The translations under genes were made by a program, and so were the position numbers. Source: an uncultured bacterium (GTDB lineage: Bacteria > Verrucomicrobiota > Kiritimatiellia > RFP12 > UBA1067). Taken from it: 12,997 bases of DNA. The notes beneath the pieces were generated by a model. The model worked only from the letters and a program-made list of their open reading frames with translations. It had not been told where the DNA came from and ran no database searches. Location of the stretch: contig CACZAK010000111.1 in NCBI GenBank assembly GCA_902779075.1, forward strand, positions 1 to 12,997, read 5' to 3'. Positions within the stretch are counted from its first letter, which is position 1, and each line of letters starts with the position of its first letter. Shown here piece after piece: positions 1 to 8,555 of the stretch.

Positions 1-41
1 ACGAAGACGACGCCGACTTCTACAAGGGCGTAGCGGACTGA
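1..41 (+). CDS. Possible C-terminal end of a convergent gene (partial)
   Basis: Reading from base 3, a frame is open to a TGA stop at 39-41 and encodes EDDADFYKGVAD. The peptide has an ordinary composition and the codons are GC-ending, like the minus-strand genes. It would be the last 12 residues of a plus-strand gene that begins outside the window and converges on the large gene ending at 70. Only 13 codons are visible, so an open frame here could be chance. No family can be assigned. Confidence 0.3.
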   Translation, partial: EDDADFYKGVAD

Positions 42-42
42 C

Positions 43-66
43 AACTCGCGGCGATAGTTGCGAGTT
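43..66. terminator. Inverted repeat between convergent gene ends, candidate bidirectional terminator
   Basis: AACTCGC at 43-49 is the perfect complement of GCGAGTT at 60-66, giving a 7-bp stem with a 10-base loop. A competing 5-bp hairpin (CAACT at 42-46 with AGTTG at 56-60) overlaps it. It lies just downstream of the minus-strand stop at 70-72 and just after the putative plus-strand stop at 39-41, which is where a shared terminator is expected. Neither strand has a T-run after the stem, so it does not meet the usual criterion for an intrinsic terminator. It may instead protect the 3' end, or be chance. Confidence 0.3.
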
Positions 67-69
67 CGC

Positions 70-3000
70 CTACTTCTTCCACACCCGGCCGTAGGTCTCA
101 ACGATTTCGCCGTCTTCGAGCGTGTAGACGATCTCGACGACAAAATCCCCCGAGAAGAAGCGCGCGGTGACGGTGTCGCCTCCGGACACCTCCAATGTCG
201 CCGTGCCGCTCACCGCCTTCGTGCCGATTTTGCCCGAGAGCGTCACCGTGCCGTTCGACTTCGCCGTCACAACAAGCGCAGACCCTTTCGGTGCGACGTC
301 ATATGCGTAGCCGCTTTCGGGACTTGACGCCCGCAATCCGAACTTCCACGTTCCGGCTACGACCTTCGCCACGGCCTTCGCCTCGTCATTCGAGGCGAAC
401 ACATCCTTCCTCGCCCAGACGTCGTTGTCTGCGTTTACGACATCGCCGTTCAGGTAGGTCTCAATCGTCCCGCAAACGCCATCGTCCGTCCAGTCCGCTT
501 TGCTCGCAGAAAGATACAGGACGTCCGTGTAAGTCTTCGCGGACTTGTCCTTGCCCACTGTGCGGGTTGCAGTGAGAACGACCTCCGCGCTGCTGTCGTC
601 TACTTCATCCCATCCGGTCTTACTGAACGTCAGCGAGCCGACTTTCGCCGTGATTTTCCCGCCCGACGTGGCGGTCACGGTGACGGGGCGGGAGCCTGCA
701 CCGACGTTGTTGCCCACGGTGGTGCAGCCGTTGAACGTCCCAATGGCGAAGTCCGGCAGAGGCGTCACGTTGAAAGTCGCGCTGGCCAACGCATTGTAGC
801 CGCTGCTGGAACAGCTGGAGTATGTGTATCTCACGGTGAAAACGGCGGTGTAGGTTCCACCCTTCGTCGGCAGCCCGGTGAATCGCTGTTTTTTGGCATC
901 CCACTTCATACCAGCCGGAAGGCCAGAAACAGCGGTGATCTTGCAGTTATCCCCTCTTTCGATTCCAAGGTCGGCGAGCGTCACGACCTTGCCGGCCTGT
1001 ATCGTGTAACCGCTGTCGGACGTATCAAGCGAAATCATCATGCGATCCGCCGCCGCCGTGATGTTCGGCACAAATGCCATCACGACGAACGAACATGTGT
1101 TCCCAGCGGCATTCTTCGCCGTCAGCACCAACCGATGGTAGCCGGGCTTAAGCGCCGAGGCATTCGTCACCTTCAGCGTGTTGCCGGAAACGGACACGGC
1201 GGCCTTGGTCTTCTTGCCCGGAGTCGTGATCGCGGTCTTGTTCACGGAAAGCGTATAGGACGAGAACGACTGCACGTCCACCGTCAACGGATTGCCCGTG
1301 GTTACGCGCCATTCAGCGGACGTGTCGATCGAGATCGGATCTTCCTCTTTCGTCACAAACCGCGCATAAATGCCGTACCGCGATATGTCCGAGATGTCGC
1401 CGTAGTCGAAACTCACCGTTTCGCCATTCCAATAGTCGTCCTCGACCTCCCTCTTGGCAGCGACCGCAAACAAAACCGTCGCCGCGCGCGGATTGCATGA
1501 AAGGTAGTCGTCAAGACGATTTTCGAGCTCCTCGCCAACATACCACCCGCCGAAGAAGTACTTCTTGGCATTGGCGGACTTCGCCACCAGCTTGACCGTA
1601 GAACCAAAAGACTTTACGCCGCCGCCCGACACTGTTCCGCGCCCAATGCTGTTCGCCGCCACGGAAACTGGGAAGTAAAGCGAGGGATGCTTTCCTTGCA
1701 CAACGACTGTCCGCACTGTCTTGTATGTCTTTTTCTTGTATGTGCCTGATATCACGATCGTGTATGCGCCGGCCTTTGACGGCGTTCCGGAGAATGTGAC
1801 AGAACCAATGCCGCCGCAATAGATGCACCCGCCACCATACCCATTCTTGACATTCGCCTTCAGTCCTGGCGGCAGCCCCGCCACCTTTAGTTTCGTAAGG
1901 TTGTAGTTCTGGACATAAAACGTCTTTGTGCCGATCGGCTCGCCCACGACAAGGCCTGGCAGGTCGAAGGGCGTGTCCGTATAATAGGAGTCTGCATATA
2001 ACTTCGCCCCGTTCTGGAAACTATCCTCTGCATCACCCACGATGAGTCGAAGCACTCGTGCATCGACATAGCCGTTCGCGTTCGTCGCCGTGAACGTGAT
2101 ATAGTGGACGCCCTTCTTCGTCAACACTCCCTTAAGCGTCTTTGTCTGCACATCGAATGCCACACCGCTAGGAAGAGCGCTCGTGGTGATAGTCGCCTTC
2201 GATCCGCTATTGACCCGCACAAAATCAGTGGCCACATCCGCCAGCGACTCTGCAATATTTACATTCAATTCCGTATAGTTAATCTCTAGCGCAAGCCAAT
2301 CCTCCGCCGGCGGGCGCACCTCGAGCCGCACATACGAAACCTGCTCTTGATTGATCTCGCCGCCGAAGTCTGACCAGAAGGTTGCTTCGTCAGGATCATC
2401 GACAAAACGGTATTTCCCAGTGCGCGTCAATTCGACACTCCTGTCGTCTTTGTCTGTTACCACCGCCGCACCGACGGGAATCGGCAAGGCCGTCACGCTT
2501 GATTTGGGCTTCCAGACTGCCCGTACAAAAATCTGCCTTTCCTCGTCGGCATCCCCGCACGAATCAGCCGGCACCACGAAACTCAGCGTTGGCGACGCCA
2601 GATCCGCCTCGTCTGGCAGCGTTCCGTAGAGACATTCCCAAGAATCAAATTCCTCCCCTTCGCCTGCGACGGCCACGAGTGTTGCCGTCTCCCCCTCACG
2701 ATAGACGCCAGAACCTTTCACAAAACCGCGCGCGAACGCACTGCGTGTGGCGACGCCCACTTCCGTGTACGACGTATAGCAGCCGGCGTCGATTGCCACG
2801 GACTGCACATCGTCCGGGAAAAAGTGCATCCGGGAGAATTCAAACCAGTCACTGTCTGGAAGTTTCAGCGTCAATGTCGTAGCACCGGAGACCTTAACAC
2901 GCCGTCTGTACGGACTAGAACCATACTTATACGCATATTCATCCCACGGACTGAACTCTTCTGAAAACAGGTCCTGTGCAATACCAGCACCGGATATCTT

Positions 3001-4575
3001 GAGGCCTGCTTTCTCAAGGCAATCCTTTTCCCCGCCAGCAACGACAAGCGTGCCCGGCCCAGGAAGAGACACCTTAATCGTCAGCGGCGCCTTGCCCTCG
3101 ATTGAATAATGCGGCGCACCATCGTAAACAGCTCCGGGACTCCCCAAGTACCGACCATTGCGAGACAGCGTTCCCGAAAAGGTCAACGACAATCCCCGGA
3201 AGGCCTCGCTCGCATCAACAGGGGATCTCTCCTGACAATTCGCGACAAACGGGTCGGAGTAGACAACTGTACCAGAAAGGCCGATGCGAAAGATCTGCGG
3301 ACCGAAACACGTCATCTTGGAAGAGTTGACCTTCGCGACAATCCAGAAACGGTTGGCCACTGCTTTCTTGTTCGGCCAAAGATCCTCCGGAAAGCTGTAG
3401 TCAATGTCCTTCTTGTCGTCAGAATATTCCCAGCATCCCGGATAGGAAACCTCTCCATAACCATAGTCCGCCCAACGTTCGGCAACCCATTTCTTCTTCA
3501 ACCCGGGCTTGACGACGGTATCAAACATCTTCGCATCCGTCCAGACCGCGGGCACCCCCACAAGCGACGCATCCGCGGCACCGCATGGTACGAGTAACGG
3601 CTTCAACTGAGCCGCCTTCGTCGCTCCCGTCACAGGAATCGCCACCCACTCGCGCGGATAGGCGCGGCTCTCGCGCTCCAGAAAGACATCATCGCTGTAT
3701 TTTCCAAAGCAATGCACGTTCCCCATTTTGATCTTTGTGGCATCCTCCTCCACACAACCGCGCGACCAGGTTCTCGTGTCGCCGACAAAATACTCTCCAT
3801 CGGACCAACCTTCGGCGCCATTACGGAAGTAGATGGCAGCAGGCGGCGGACTAAAGCCCTCTGCATCGACGGCTTCAAGCCAGCCAGACCCTTCAACAAC
3901 TTCTGGATAAGGTCCCAAGAAACGGAACTGAACACCCGCCGCACAGGCATGGAAGTCGTCGGCGACCTCCGTCACGTTCGTCGGGAAATCCACCTTCAGC
4001 CCAATATGGTCGTTATTGCATATGGCAGACCCAACGGTCTTTAGCGTCGAAGGCAATGAGACGGAATCAATCGCGGCGAATTGCGTGTACCCGTCCTGTA
4101 GCCGGTGCTCCGCACCGACAAACGCGCCGTCCGCCAGATGTTCCACGCCTTCCCTGACCTTCACAGACACTGGCTTGTGCATCTTGCGCGTTTCGCCGTT
4201 ACGCTTGTAGGTAAAGTAGCAGAGGCGGCAGCCAAGCAGCCATTTGCCATCGGTGGAATATACCGGCACCTGGGCAACATCCGTCACATTGTCGAACATC
4301 TTGGTCTCGGCAAACGCATGCATCCCAATCCATGTCACGTTTGTCGCAACACGCACAGAAGTGATACCCACCTGCCCCCAGAACGCGCCAAACTCAATGC
4401 CTCGCACGGGCAGGTCACCCAGCGTCTCCGGAATCGCCAGTGCGCCGGACACTTCCCCAGAACACCCCGTGATGACCGCGCCACCGTCCCGCGCTTCCCA
4501 TTCAAACTCGAACGCCATTCCCGGCAAAGCGGCAACTGCCGCCACAAGAACCATTGCAACAGACTTCTGCATCAT
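70..4575 (-). CDS. Protein C: giant secreted multidomain surface protein with degenerate BspA-like LRRs, InlB-like and Ig-like modules, GTFNG C-terminal module
   Basis: This 1501-residue protein is probably exported and cell-surface or extracellular. The start MMQKS is supported by AAGGAG at 4585-4590, nine bases upstream. The signal peptide is residues 1-21, ending PGMA before FEFEWE. Residues 30-215 hold a few degenerate BspA-type leucine-rich repeats (IPETLGDLPVRGIEFGAF, VREGVEHLADGAF) with a DGKWLL insertion like those in protein B. Residues about 216-460 match nothing I recognise and are rich in W, Y and C. Residues about 460-590 look beta-rich with a PGPGTL motif, possibly a jelly roll. 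Divergent InlB-like repeats lie at about 595-690 and 965-1075. Ig-like modules with the GLPxGLK...GTPSKAGxY signature lie at about 780-960 and 1085-1272. The C-terminal module runs from GTFNG (1279) to the end and shares its last segment with protein B. No catalytic motif is visible; adhesion or glycan/protein binding is the likely role. It is last in the apparent operon, 21 bp after protein B. Confidence 0.85.
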   Translation of the reverse strand: MMQKSVAMVLVAAVAALPGMAFEFEWEARDGGAVITGCSGEVSGALAIPETLGDLPVRGIEFGAFWGQVGITSVRVATNVTWIGMHAFAETKMFDNVTDVAQVPVYSTDGKWLLGCRLCYFTYKRNGETRKMHKPVSVKVREGVEHLADGAFVGAEHRLQDGYTQFAAIDSVSLPSTLKTVGSAICNNDHIGLKVDFPTNVTEVADDFHACAAGVQFRFLGPYPEVVEGSGWLEAVDAEGFSPPPAAIYFRNGAEGWSDGEYFVGDTRTWSRGCVEEDATKIKMGNVHCFGKYSDDVFLERESRAYPREWVAIPVTGATKAAQLKPLLVPCGAADASLVGVPAVWTDAKMFDTVVKPGLKKKWVAERWADYGYGEVSYPGCWEYSDDKKDIDYSFPEDLWPNKKAVANRFWIVAKVNSSKMTCFGPQIFRIGLSGTVVYSDPFVANCQERSPVDASEAFRGLSLTFSGTLSRNGRYLGSPGAVYDGAPHYSIEGKAPLTIKVSLPGPGTLVVAGGEKDCLEKAGLKISGAGIAQDLFSEEFSPWDEYAYKYGSSPYRRRVKVSGATTLTLKLPDSDWFEFSRMHFFPDDVQSVAIDAGCYTSYTEVGVATRSAFARGFVKGSGVYREGETATLVAVAGEGEEFDSWECLYGTLPDEADLASPTLSFVVPADSCGDADEERQIFVRAVWKPKSSVTALPIPVGAAVVTDKDDRSVELTRTGKYRFVDDPDEATFWSDFGGEINQEQVSYVRLEVRPPAEDWLALEINYTELNVNIAESLADVATDFVRVNSGSKATITTSALPSGVAFDVQTKTLKGVLTKKGVHYITFTATNANGYVDARVLRLIVGDAEDSFQNGAKLYADSYYTDTPFDLPGLVVGEPIGTKTFYVQNYNLTKLKVAGLPPGLKANVKNGYGGGCIYCGGIGSVTFSGTPSKAGAYTIVISGTYKKKTYKTVRTVVVQGKHPSLYFPVSVAANSIGRGTVSGGGVKSFGSTVKLVAKSANAKKYFFGGWYVGEELENRLDDYLSCNPRAATVLFAVAAKREVEDDYWNGETVSFDYGDISDISRYGIYARFVTKEEDPISIDTSAEWRVTTGNPLTVDVQSFSSYTLSVNKTAITTPGKKTKAAVSVSGNTLKVTNASALKPGYHRLVLTAKNAAGNTCSFVVMAFVPNITAAADRMMISLDTSDSGYTIQAGKVVTLADLGIERGDNCKITAVSGLPAGMKWDAKKQRFTGLPTKGGTYTAVFTVRYTYSSCSSSGYNALASATFNVTPLPDFAIGTFNGCTTVGNNVGAGSRPVTVTATSGGKITAKVGSLTFSKTGWDEVDDSSAEVVLTATRTVGKDKSAKTYTDVLYLSASKADWTDDGVCGTIETYLNGDVVNADNDVWARKDVFASNDEAKAVAKVVAGTWKFGLRASSPESGYAYDVAPKGSALVVTAKSNGTVTLSGKIGTKAVSGTATLEVSGGDTVTARFFSGDFVVEIVYTLEDGEIVETYGRVWKK
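200..265 (-). repeat. C-terminal module DNA repeat, copy in gene C
   Basis: Bases 200-265 match 4781-4846 in gene B at 62 of 66 positions, and 200-228 are identical to 4781-4809. Both encode the same 19 residues, from NGTVTL to VSGTA. Such DNA-level identity contrasts with unrelated sequence in the middles of the two genes and suggests recent duplication or gene conversion. Confidence 0.85.
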
Positions 4576-4584
4576 AAACTCGTA

Positions 4585-4590
4585 CTCCTT
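4585..4590 (-). promoter_or_regulatory. Shine-Dalgarno site of gene C
   Basis: AAGGAG on the minus strand lies nine bases before the ATG at 4573-4575 and twelve before the second ATG at 4570-4572, which favours the first. It sits entirely within the 21-bp gap after gene B. Its leader differs from the GGAACAAC leader shared by genes A and B. Confidence 0.7.
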
Positions 4591-4596
4591 TTTAAT

Positions 4597-7500
4597 CTAT
4601 TGATTCTTCCAAACCTTCCCAACGACGTCGACGACTTCTCCGTCGTTGAGCGTGTAGACGATTTCGATGACGAAATTGCCGCTGAAGAAGCGCGCCGTCG
4701 CCGTACGAACGCGGACAGGCACTTCGTCCTCGTCATAGTCCTCGCGCATCTCGACGACCTCGGGCGAGACGCCAAGAACCGCCGTGCCGCTCACCGCCTT
4801 CGTGCCGATCTTGCCTGAGAGCGTTACCGTGCCGTTCGTCTTCGCCTTCGCCGTCAGCGACACCTTGCCGCCAATCATGCACGACGCACAGACCAAATCA
4901 TAGGCGTATCCGCCCTTGGCCTTCTGCAACGCGAACTTCTCCACGCCCCTTGTGCCGCTCGCGGCCACTGCCTCGGCCACACCCTTTGCATCGTCGAGCG
5001 CAAACGGGCTGCGCTGCGCGACAATCCATGTCGGAGCCGTCATGCTCGGCAATTCCTTCATGTAAGTATGGTACTCGCCTACGAGCTGCCTCGAATCCCA
5101 CGCTGCGTTCGTGTCGATCTCGAGGTAGGCCTCCCACACCTTGGTCTTGCCCTTGAGAGAGCCTTTCGTGACCTTCTGTGTCTTCTTGAGCGTCACGGCA
5201 TACACGCCGTTCGACTCGCTGTCGAATCCCGCGCCGGAAAGCGTGACGCCGCCGATATTGGCCGAGACCTTGCCAGCCGTCGTCACCGTAATCTTCGCAG
5301 ACGACGCCCAACCGTCCAGGATCGGCGTGTAGACGACATACGTTTCCTCGTCCTCGCCTTCGCCCTCGTCTTCGCCCTCCTCGTCAGACGCAAGGACGCT
5401 CGTATTGGCGAAACCGTTGTAAGTGCCCGCGAGCTCCGTCGGCAAAAGCGCCTTCACCGTGAACGTCGCGGTCGCGATGGACGTGTACGTCTTCGCCTTC
5501 TTGCCCGCCCCCACCTTCTTCTGCATCTTGAAGGTCACGGCATATATGCCGACCTTCGACGCCGCGCCGACGATGGCCGAGCCGTTCCAGGAGAGTCCCG
5601 TCGGCAGGCCCGTCACGGAGACGAGCTTCCAGCCGTTCGTCGCGAACACCTCCACGCCGATGTCGGCGAGCGTCCTTTTCGTCTTCATGCCGCCGTCGAC
5701 GATGTATGGCGAGAGCGTCGAGGTCTTAAGCCCCGCGATCAGTCCGTTCGAGATCGCCGCCGAAGAGTTCGGCGCGACGATCCTGACGGTCTTCGCAACG
5801 CTCTTCCCGGCGCGGTTCTTCGCCGTAATCTTCGCCGTGTACACGCCCGGCTTCATCTTCGAGGCGTCCGTAACCTTAAGGATATATCCGCAGTCCGTGC
5901 CCGCGACGCGCACAATGCCGATGCCGGACGGGGCACCCGAGAGAGTCACAGCCGGGTACGAAAGTGAATCGGCCTCCACGAATATCTCGCGACCCGGGTC
6001 ATCCTCGACATACCAAATCTCGGCAGGGTCAACGAAAAGAATCGGCACAGCGTCCGCCGACGCCTTGGCGAACACGGCGCTCACGGACACGTTCGCCGCC
6101 GGAACCGCAAACGTCACGCTCGGCTGGCGGCACTTGACCGCGCTCGGCCACGGCGTTTCCTCGTCGGCCAAGTTCACCCACCTCACGAACACGTACCCCT
6201 TCTTCGGCGTCGCCTTCAGCGTGACCTTGCTGCCATAAGCCTTCAAGCCCGCGCCGCTCGCCGAGCCGGCCGCCTTGGCGCTCACGGACGCCGACACCTT
6301 GTACTTCCGCACCGTCCAGCGGGCGTAGTAGGTGACGTTTTTCGTCACCTTCGTCTTCGTCGTGATTTTCGTCCCCTTCGTCTTCGCAGTCCACCAGCCG
6401 GCGAAGGCGTAGCCTTCGCGCACGGGCTGGGGCAGTTTTCCTATCGCCGTTCCCTTTTCGACTTCGCGGGCGGCCTCCGCGTCGTCTTCGAACGCGCCGC
6501 CGTTGGGATTGAAGGTCACGGTACGTGTCTCGATCTCCGGATCAGGCCCCGGGCCGGGCACGGGAGGCGGCTCGAGCGATCCGTCTGGATTGTAGTAGCG
6601 GACCGTCGCCAGGAAGCTTCCATCCAGAATCTTCGCCTCGTCTACCGCACCTCTCAGCGCCACGGGCAGATAGACCGTCTCGAGCGACGCGCATGAGGCA
6701 AAGGCACCCTCGCCGATGGAGACGACGTTGGACGGCACCCACGCCTCCACCAAGCTGTCGCAGTTGCAGAACGCAAATGCGCCGATCTCCGTCACGGTGT
6801 CGGGCAGGGAAACATCCGCCAGTTTCGTGGCGCAGTTGAAGGCGCGGTCCGGCACCCGCGCGACACCTGCCTCAAGCACGGCGTTCGTGAGCTTGCGGCA
6901 ATTGTCGAAGGCGTTGTTGGCGATGCCGCGCACGTCGCCCGGAACGGCAACTTCCGTGAGCGTCTCGGTGTCGGCGTCAACGACCCATCCGTCGACCATC
7001 TCCACGTGGACGATCGTGTTCGTGTCGACGAACCGGCAGCCGCCGAAGGCGATGTCCTCGACCACCTTCACGCTGTCGGGGATGGTGAACGACGAAAGCC
7101 CCGTGCAACGGTTGAACGACGCGTTGCCGATCACCTCCACGCCCGCCTCGACCGTGACGTTCGTCAAGCCCGTGCACCACTCGAACGCGCCCATCGGGAT
7201 CCGCTTGAGCGACGCGGGAATTGTCACGGACGTCAGATTCGTGCAGCCCTCGAACGCGTTGTTGCCCATCGCGACAAGGTCGGCCGGCAGTTCCAGACCG
7301 GCAAGCTTTCCGCAATTCTCAAAGGCCTGCGCACCGATGTTCGTCACGCCAGACGGGAACGCGACCGCCTCGAGTTTCCTGCAGCTCTCGAAGGCCCGGT
7401 CCCCGATCGACTTCAGGGCGGCGGGCAATCCCACGGACATTAGTTCGGAGCAGCCGTTGAACATGTCGTGCCCAAGCGTCTCGATTCCTGGCGCAAACAC

Positions 7501-8496
7501 AACGCGCGTGACGTACCGCTGCCCGTTGAACAGCCCGTCCGCGACACCGTTCACGCCAAAGAGGTCAACTGTGCCGGACGGGCTGTCCGCCGCCACCGCC
7601 CAGCCGGAGAGCAGGCCGATTTCGGGAACCGTCTCGGCGTCAAACGGCATCTTGCTGCAAGACGAGAAGACGCCGCAGCCGACGTGCTTGACGCTCGCCG
7701 GTATCGCCACGTTGGTCAAAGAACTGCATGTATTGAACGCGTAATCGCCGATCGACTCCAGCCCTTCGCGAAGTTCGCACGCGCCGAGCGCGTTGCAGCC
7801 GCTGAACGCGCGTTCGCCGATGGACTTCACGGACGGCGGCAGGTCAACCGCCGACAACAGACCGCAGTTCATGAATGCTTCGGTCTCGAGGACCTCGACA
7901 CCGTCGCCGATCGTCGCCGTCTCAAGCGCGGAACACTCCGAAAAGGCCCTGTCGCCAATCGTCTTCACGCTGCCCGGAATGTCGACGCGCGGAAGCGCCC
8001 GGCACATCATGAACGCGCCTTTGGCGATGTTAGTAACAGTGTTCGGGATGTTCACGTGTTCGAGCGCCTGGCATAGGCAGAAGGCGTTCTCGCCGATGTC
8101 AAGGCATCCCGCGCCAACCGTCACGTTGGTGAGGGTCGAGCCGCTGTCGAAGTAGAACGCGTTGGGGGCAATGCGCCTGATGCCGTCGGGAAGCGCGACG
8201 CTCGTCACCTTGGTGCAGTTCCTGAAGAGCCCCGACGCCATGTCGCGCACGGGGTACGTGACCGCGCCGTCCGGTCCGGCGGGGCCGATCCGCGCCGGCA
8301 CCGTTATGTCGCCCCTGCAGACATCCCTCGCGTTGGAGTCCCAGAACCCCGGCGTGGAGATCGTGGCCTCGCCGTTCGAGAGGATGTACCCCCATGTCAC
8401 CTTCTGCGCGGAATCATACCAGCGCACTACCTCATCCGCCCACGCGCCGAGCATCGCGCTCGCCGCAAGAAGCATAGCCATCAGTTTTGTCTTCAC
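4597..8496 (-). CDS. Protein B: secreted BspA-type leucine-rich repeat protein with Listeria-Bacteroides repeat, Ig-like modules and GTYNG C-terminal module
   Basis: This 1299-residue protein has a GTG start at 8494-8496. The frame stays open upstream to 8880, but that would overlap gene A by 325 bp and bury the signal peptide; AGGAA seven bases before the GTG fits better. The signal peptide is MKTKLMAMLLAASAMLGAWA, cut after AWA. Residues about 89-611 hold roughly 21 BspA/TpLRR-type repeats of about 23 residues (consensus AFxxCxxLxxVxIPxSVxxIGxx), broken at about 283-323 and 488-530 by GWxVxAD-containing insertions. A proline-rich linker lies at 642-654. A Listeria-Bacteroides repeat lies at about 660-728 (VTFNPNGGAF, GYAFAGWW, YYARW). 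A divergent InlB-like repeat follows at about 732-812, Ig-like modules at about 816-1014, and the GTYNG module from 1023 to the end. BspA-type proteins are known adhesins, so binding to host or other cells is the likely role. Two acidic inserts (1036-1050 and about 1245-1260) break the C-terminal module. Gaps are 59 bp after gene A and 21 bp before gene C. Confidence 0.9.
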   Translation of the reverse strand: MKTKLMAMLLAASAMLGAWADEVVRWYDSAQKVTWGYILSNGEATISTPGFWDSNARDVCRGDITVPARIGPAGPDGAVTYPVRDMASGLFRNCTKVTSVALPDGIRRIAPNAFYFDSGSTLTNVTVGAGCLDIGENAFCLCQALEHVNIPNTVTNIAKGAFMMCRALPRVDIPGSVKTIGDRAFSECSALETATIGDGVEVLETEAFMNCGLLSAVDLPPSVKSIGERAFSGCNALGACELREGLESIGDYAFNTCSSLTNVAIPASVKHVGCGVFSSCSKMPFDAETVPEIGLLSGWAVAADSPSGTVDLFGVNGVADGLFNGQRYVTRVVFAPGIETLGHDMFNGCSELMSVGLPAALKSIGDRAFESCRKLEAVAFPSGVTNIGAQAFENCGKLAGLELPADLVAMGNNAFEGCTNLTSVTIPASLKRIPMGAFEWCTGLTNVTVEAGVEVIGNASFNRCTGLSSFTIPDSVKVVEDIAFGGCRFVDTNTIVHVEMVDGWVVDADTETLTEVAVPGDVRGIANNAFDNCRKLTNAVLEAGVARVPDRAFNCATKLADVSLPDTVTEIGAFAFCNCDSLVEAWVPSNVVSIGEGAFASCASLETVYLPVALRGAVDEAKILDGSFLATVRYYNPDGSLEPPPVPGPGPDPEIETRTVTFNPNGGAFEDDAEAAREVEKGTAIGKLPQPVREGYAFAGWWTAKTKGTKITTKTKVTKNVTYYARWTVRKYKVSASVSAKAAGSASGAGLKAYGSKVTLKATPKKGYVFVRWVNLADEETPWPSAVKCRQPSVTFAVPAANVSVSAVFAKASADAVPILFVDPAEIWYVEDDPGREIFVEADSLSYPAVTLSGAPSGIGIVRVAGTDCGYILKVTDASKMKPGVYTAKITAKNRAGKSVAKTVRIVAPNSSAAISNGLIAGLKTSTLSPYIVDGGMKTKRTLADIGVEVFATNGWKLVSVTGLPTGLSWNGSAIVGAASKVGIYAVTFKMQKKVGAGKKAKTYTSIATATFTVKALLPTELAGTYNGFANTSVLASDEEGEDEGEGEDEETYVVYTPILDGWASSAKITVTTAGKVSANIGGVTLSGAGFDSESNGVYAVTLKKTQKVTKGSLKGKTKVWEAYLEIDTNAAWDSRQLVGEYHTYMKELPSMTAPTWIVAQRSPFALDDAKGVAEAVAASGTRGVEKFALQKAKGGYAYDLVCASCMIGGKVSLTAKAKTNGTVTLSGKIGTKAVSGTAVLGVSPEVVEMREDYDEDEVPVRVRTATARFFSGNFVIEIVYTLNDGEVVDVVGKVWKNQ
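4781..4846 (-). repeat. C-terminal module DNA repeat, copy in gene B
   Basis: This is the partner of 200-265 in gene C, identical at 62 of 66 positions. Similarity ends where gene B carries an extra TTCGCC unit (4847 onward). It continues more weakly toward the stop codons, where both proteins end in an EIVYTLxDGE(V/I)V segment followed by VWK. Confidence 0.85.
5341..5392 (-). repeat. Low-complexity triplet-rich tract encoding an acidic stretch in protein B
   Basis: The plus strand reads as runs of CCTCG, CTTCG and CCCTC units, i.e. GAN/GGN codons on the coding strand. It encodes SDEEGEDEGEGEDEET soon after the GTYNG motif. Protein C has no equivalent and protein A has only SGDLDY there. Such tracts can expand or contract by slippage, and the peptide could be a flexible or cation-binding loop. 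Confidence 0.6.
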
Positions 8497-8510
8497 CGTG
8501 TTGTTCCTGT
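8435..8510 (-). repeat. Leader plus signal-peptide cassette, copy of gene B
   Basis: This is one of three copies of a leader plus signal-peptide coding cassette. Bases 8435-8469 are identical over 35 bp to 12872-12906 in the orphan signal ORF. The 60 coding bases differ at 7 positions from that copy. The leader AGGAACAAC is shared with gene A. Mature protein sequences diverge completely after the AWA cleavage motif. Confidence 0.8.
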
Positions 8511-8555
8511 CGTCCGCAGTTAAAGTCCAATTACGTGGATCGTCTTGCCACGCGA
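8497..8555 (-). promoter_or_regulatory. Short A-B intergenic region with Shine-Dalgarno for the GTG start
   Basis: The 59-bp gap holds AGGAA at 8504-8508, seven bases before the GTG at 8494-8496, which decides that start. A 5-bp inverted repeat (CGTGG/CCACG) lies further upstream but is too weak and has no T-run, so I do not call a terminator. I see no convincing -35/-10 pair, consistent with read-through from gene A. Confidence 0.55.

Noticed and set aside
5068..5967. Plus-strand 299-codon open frame inside gene B
   Set aside because: It is a shadow frame: highly Arg/His-rich and opposite well-defined Ig-like and GTYNG modules.
8516..8555. Possible terminator between genes A and B
   Set aside because: Only a 5-bp inverted repeat (CGTGG/CCACG) with a 9-base loop and no T-run; too weak to support termination.
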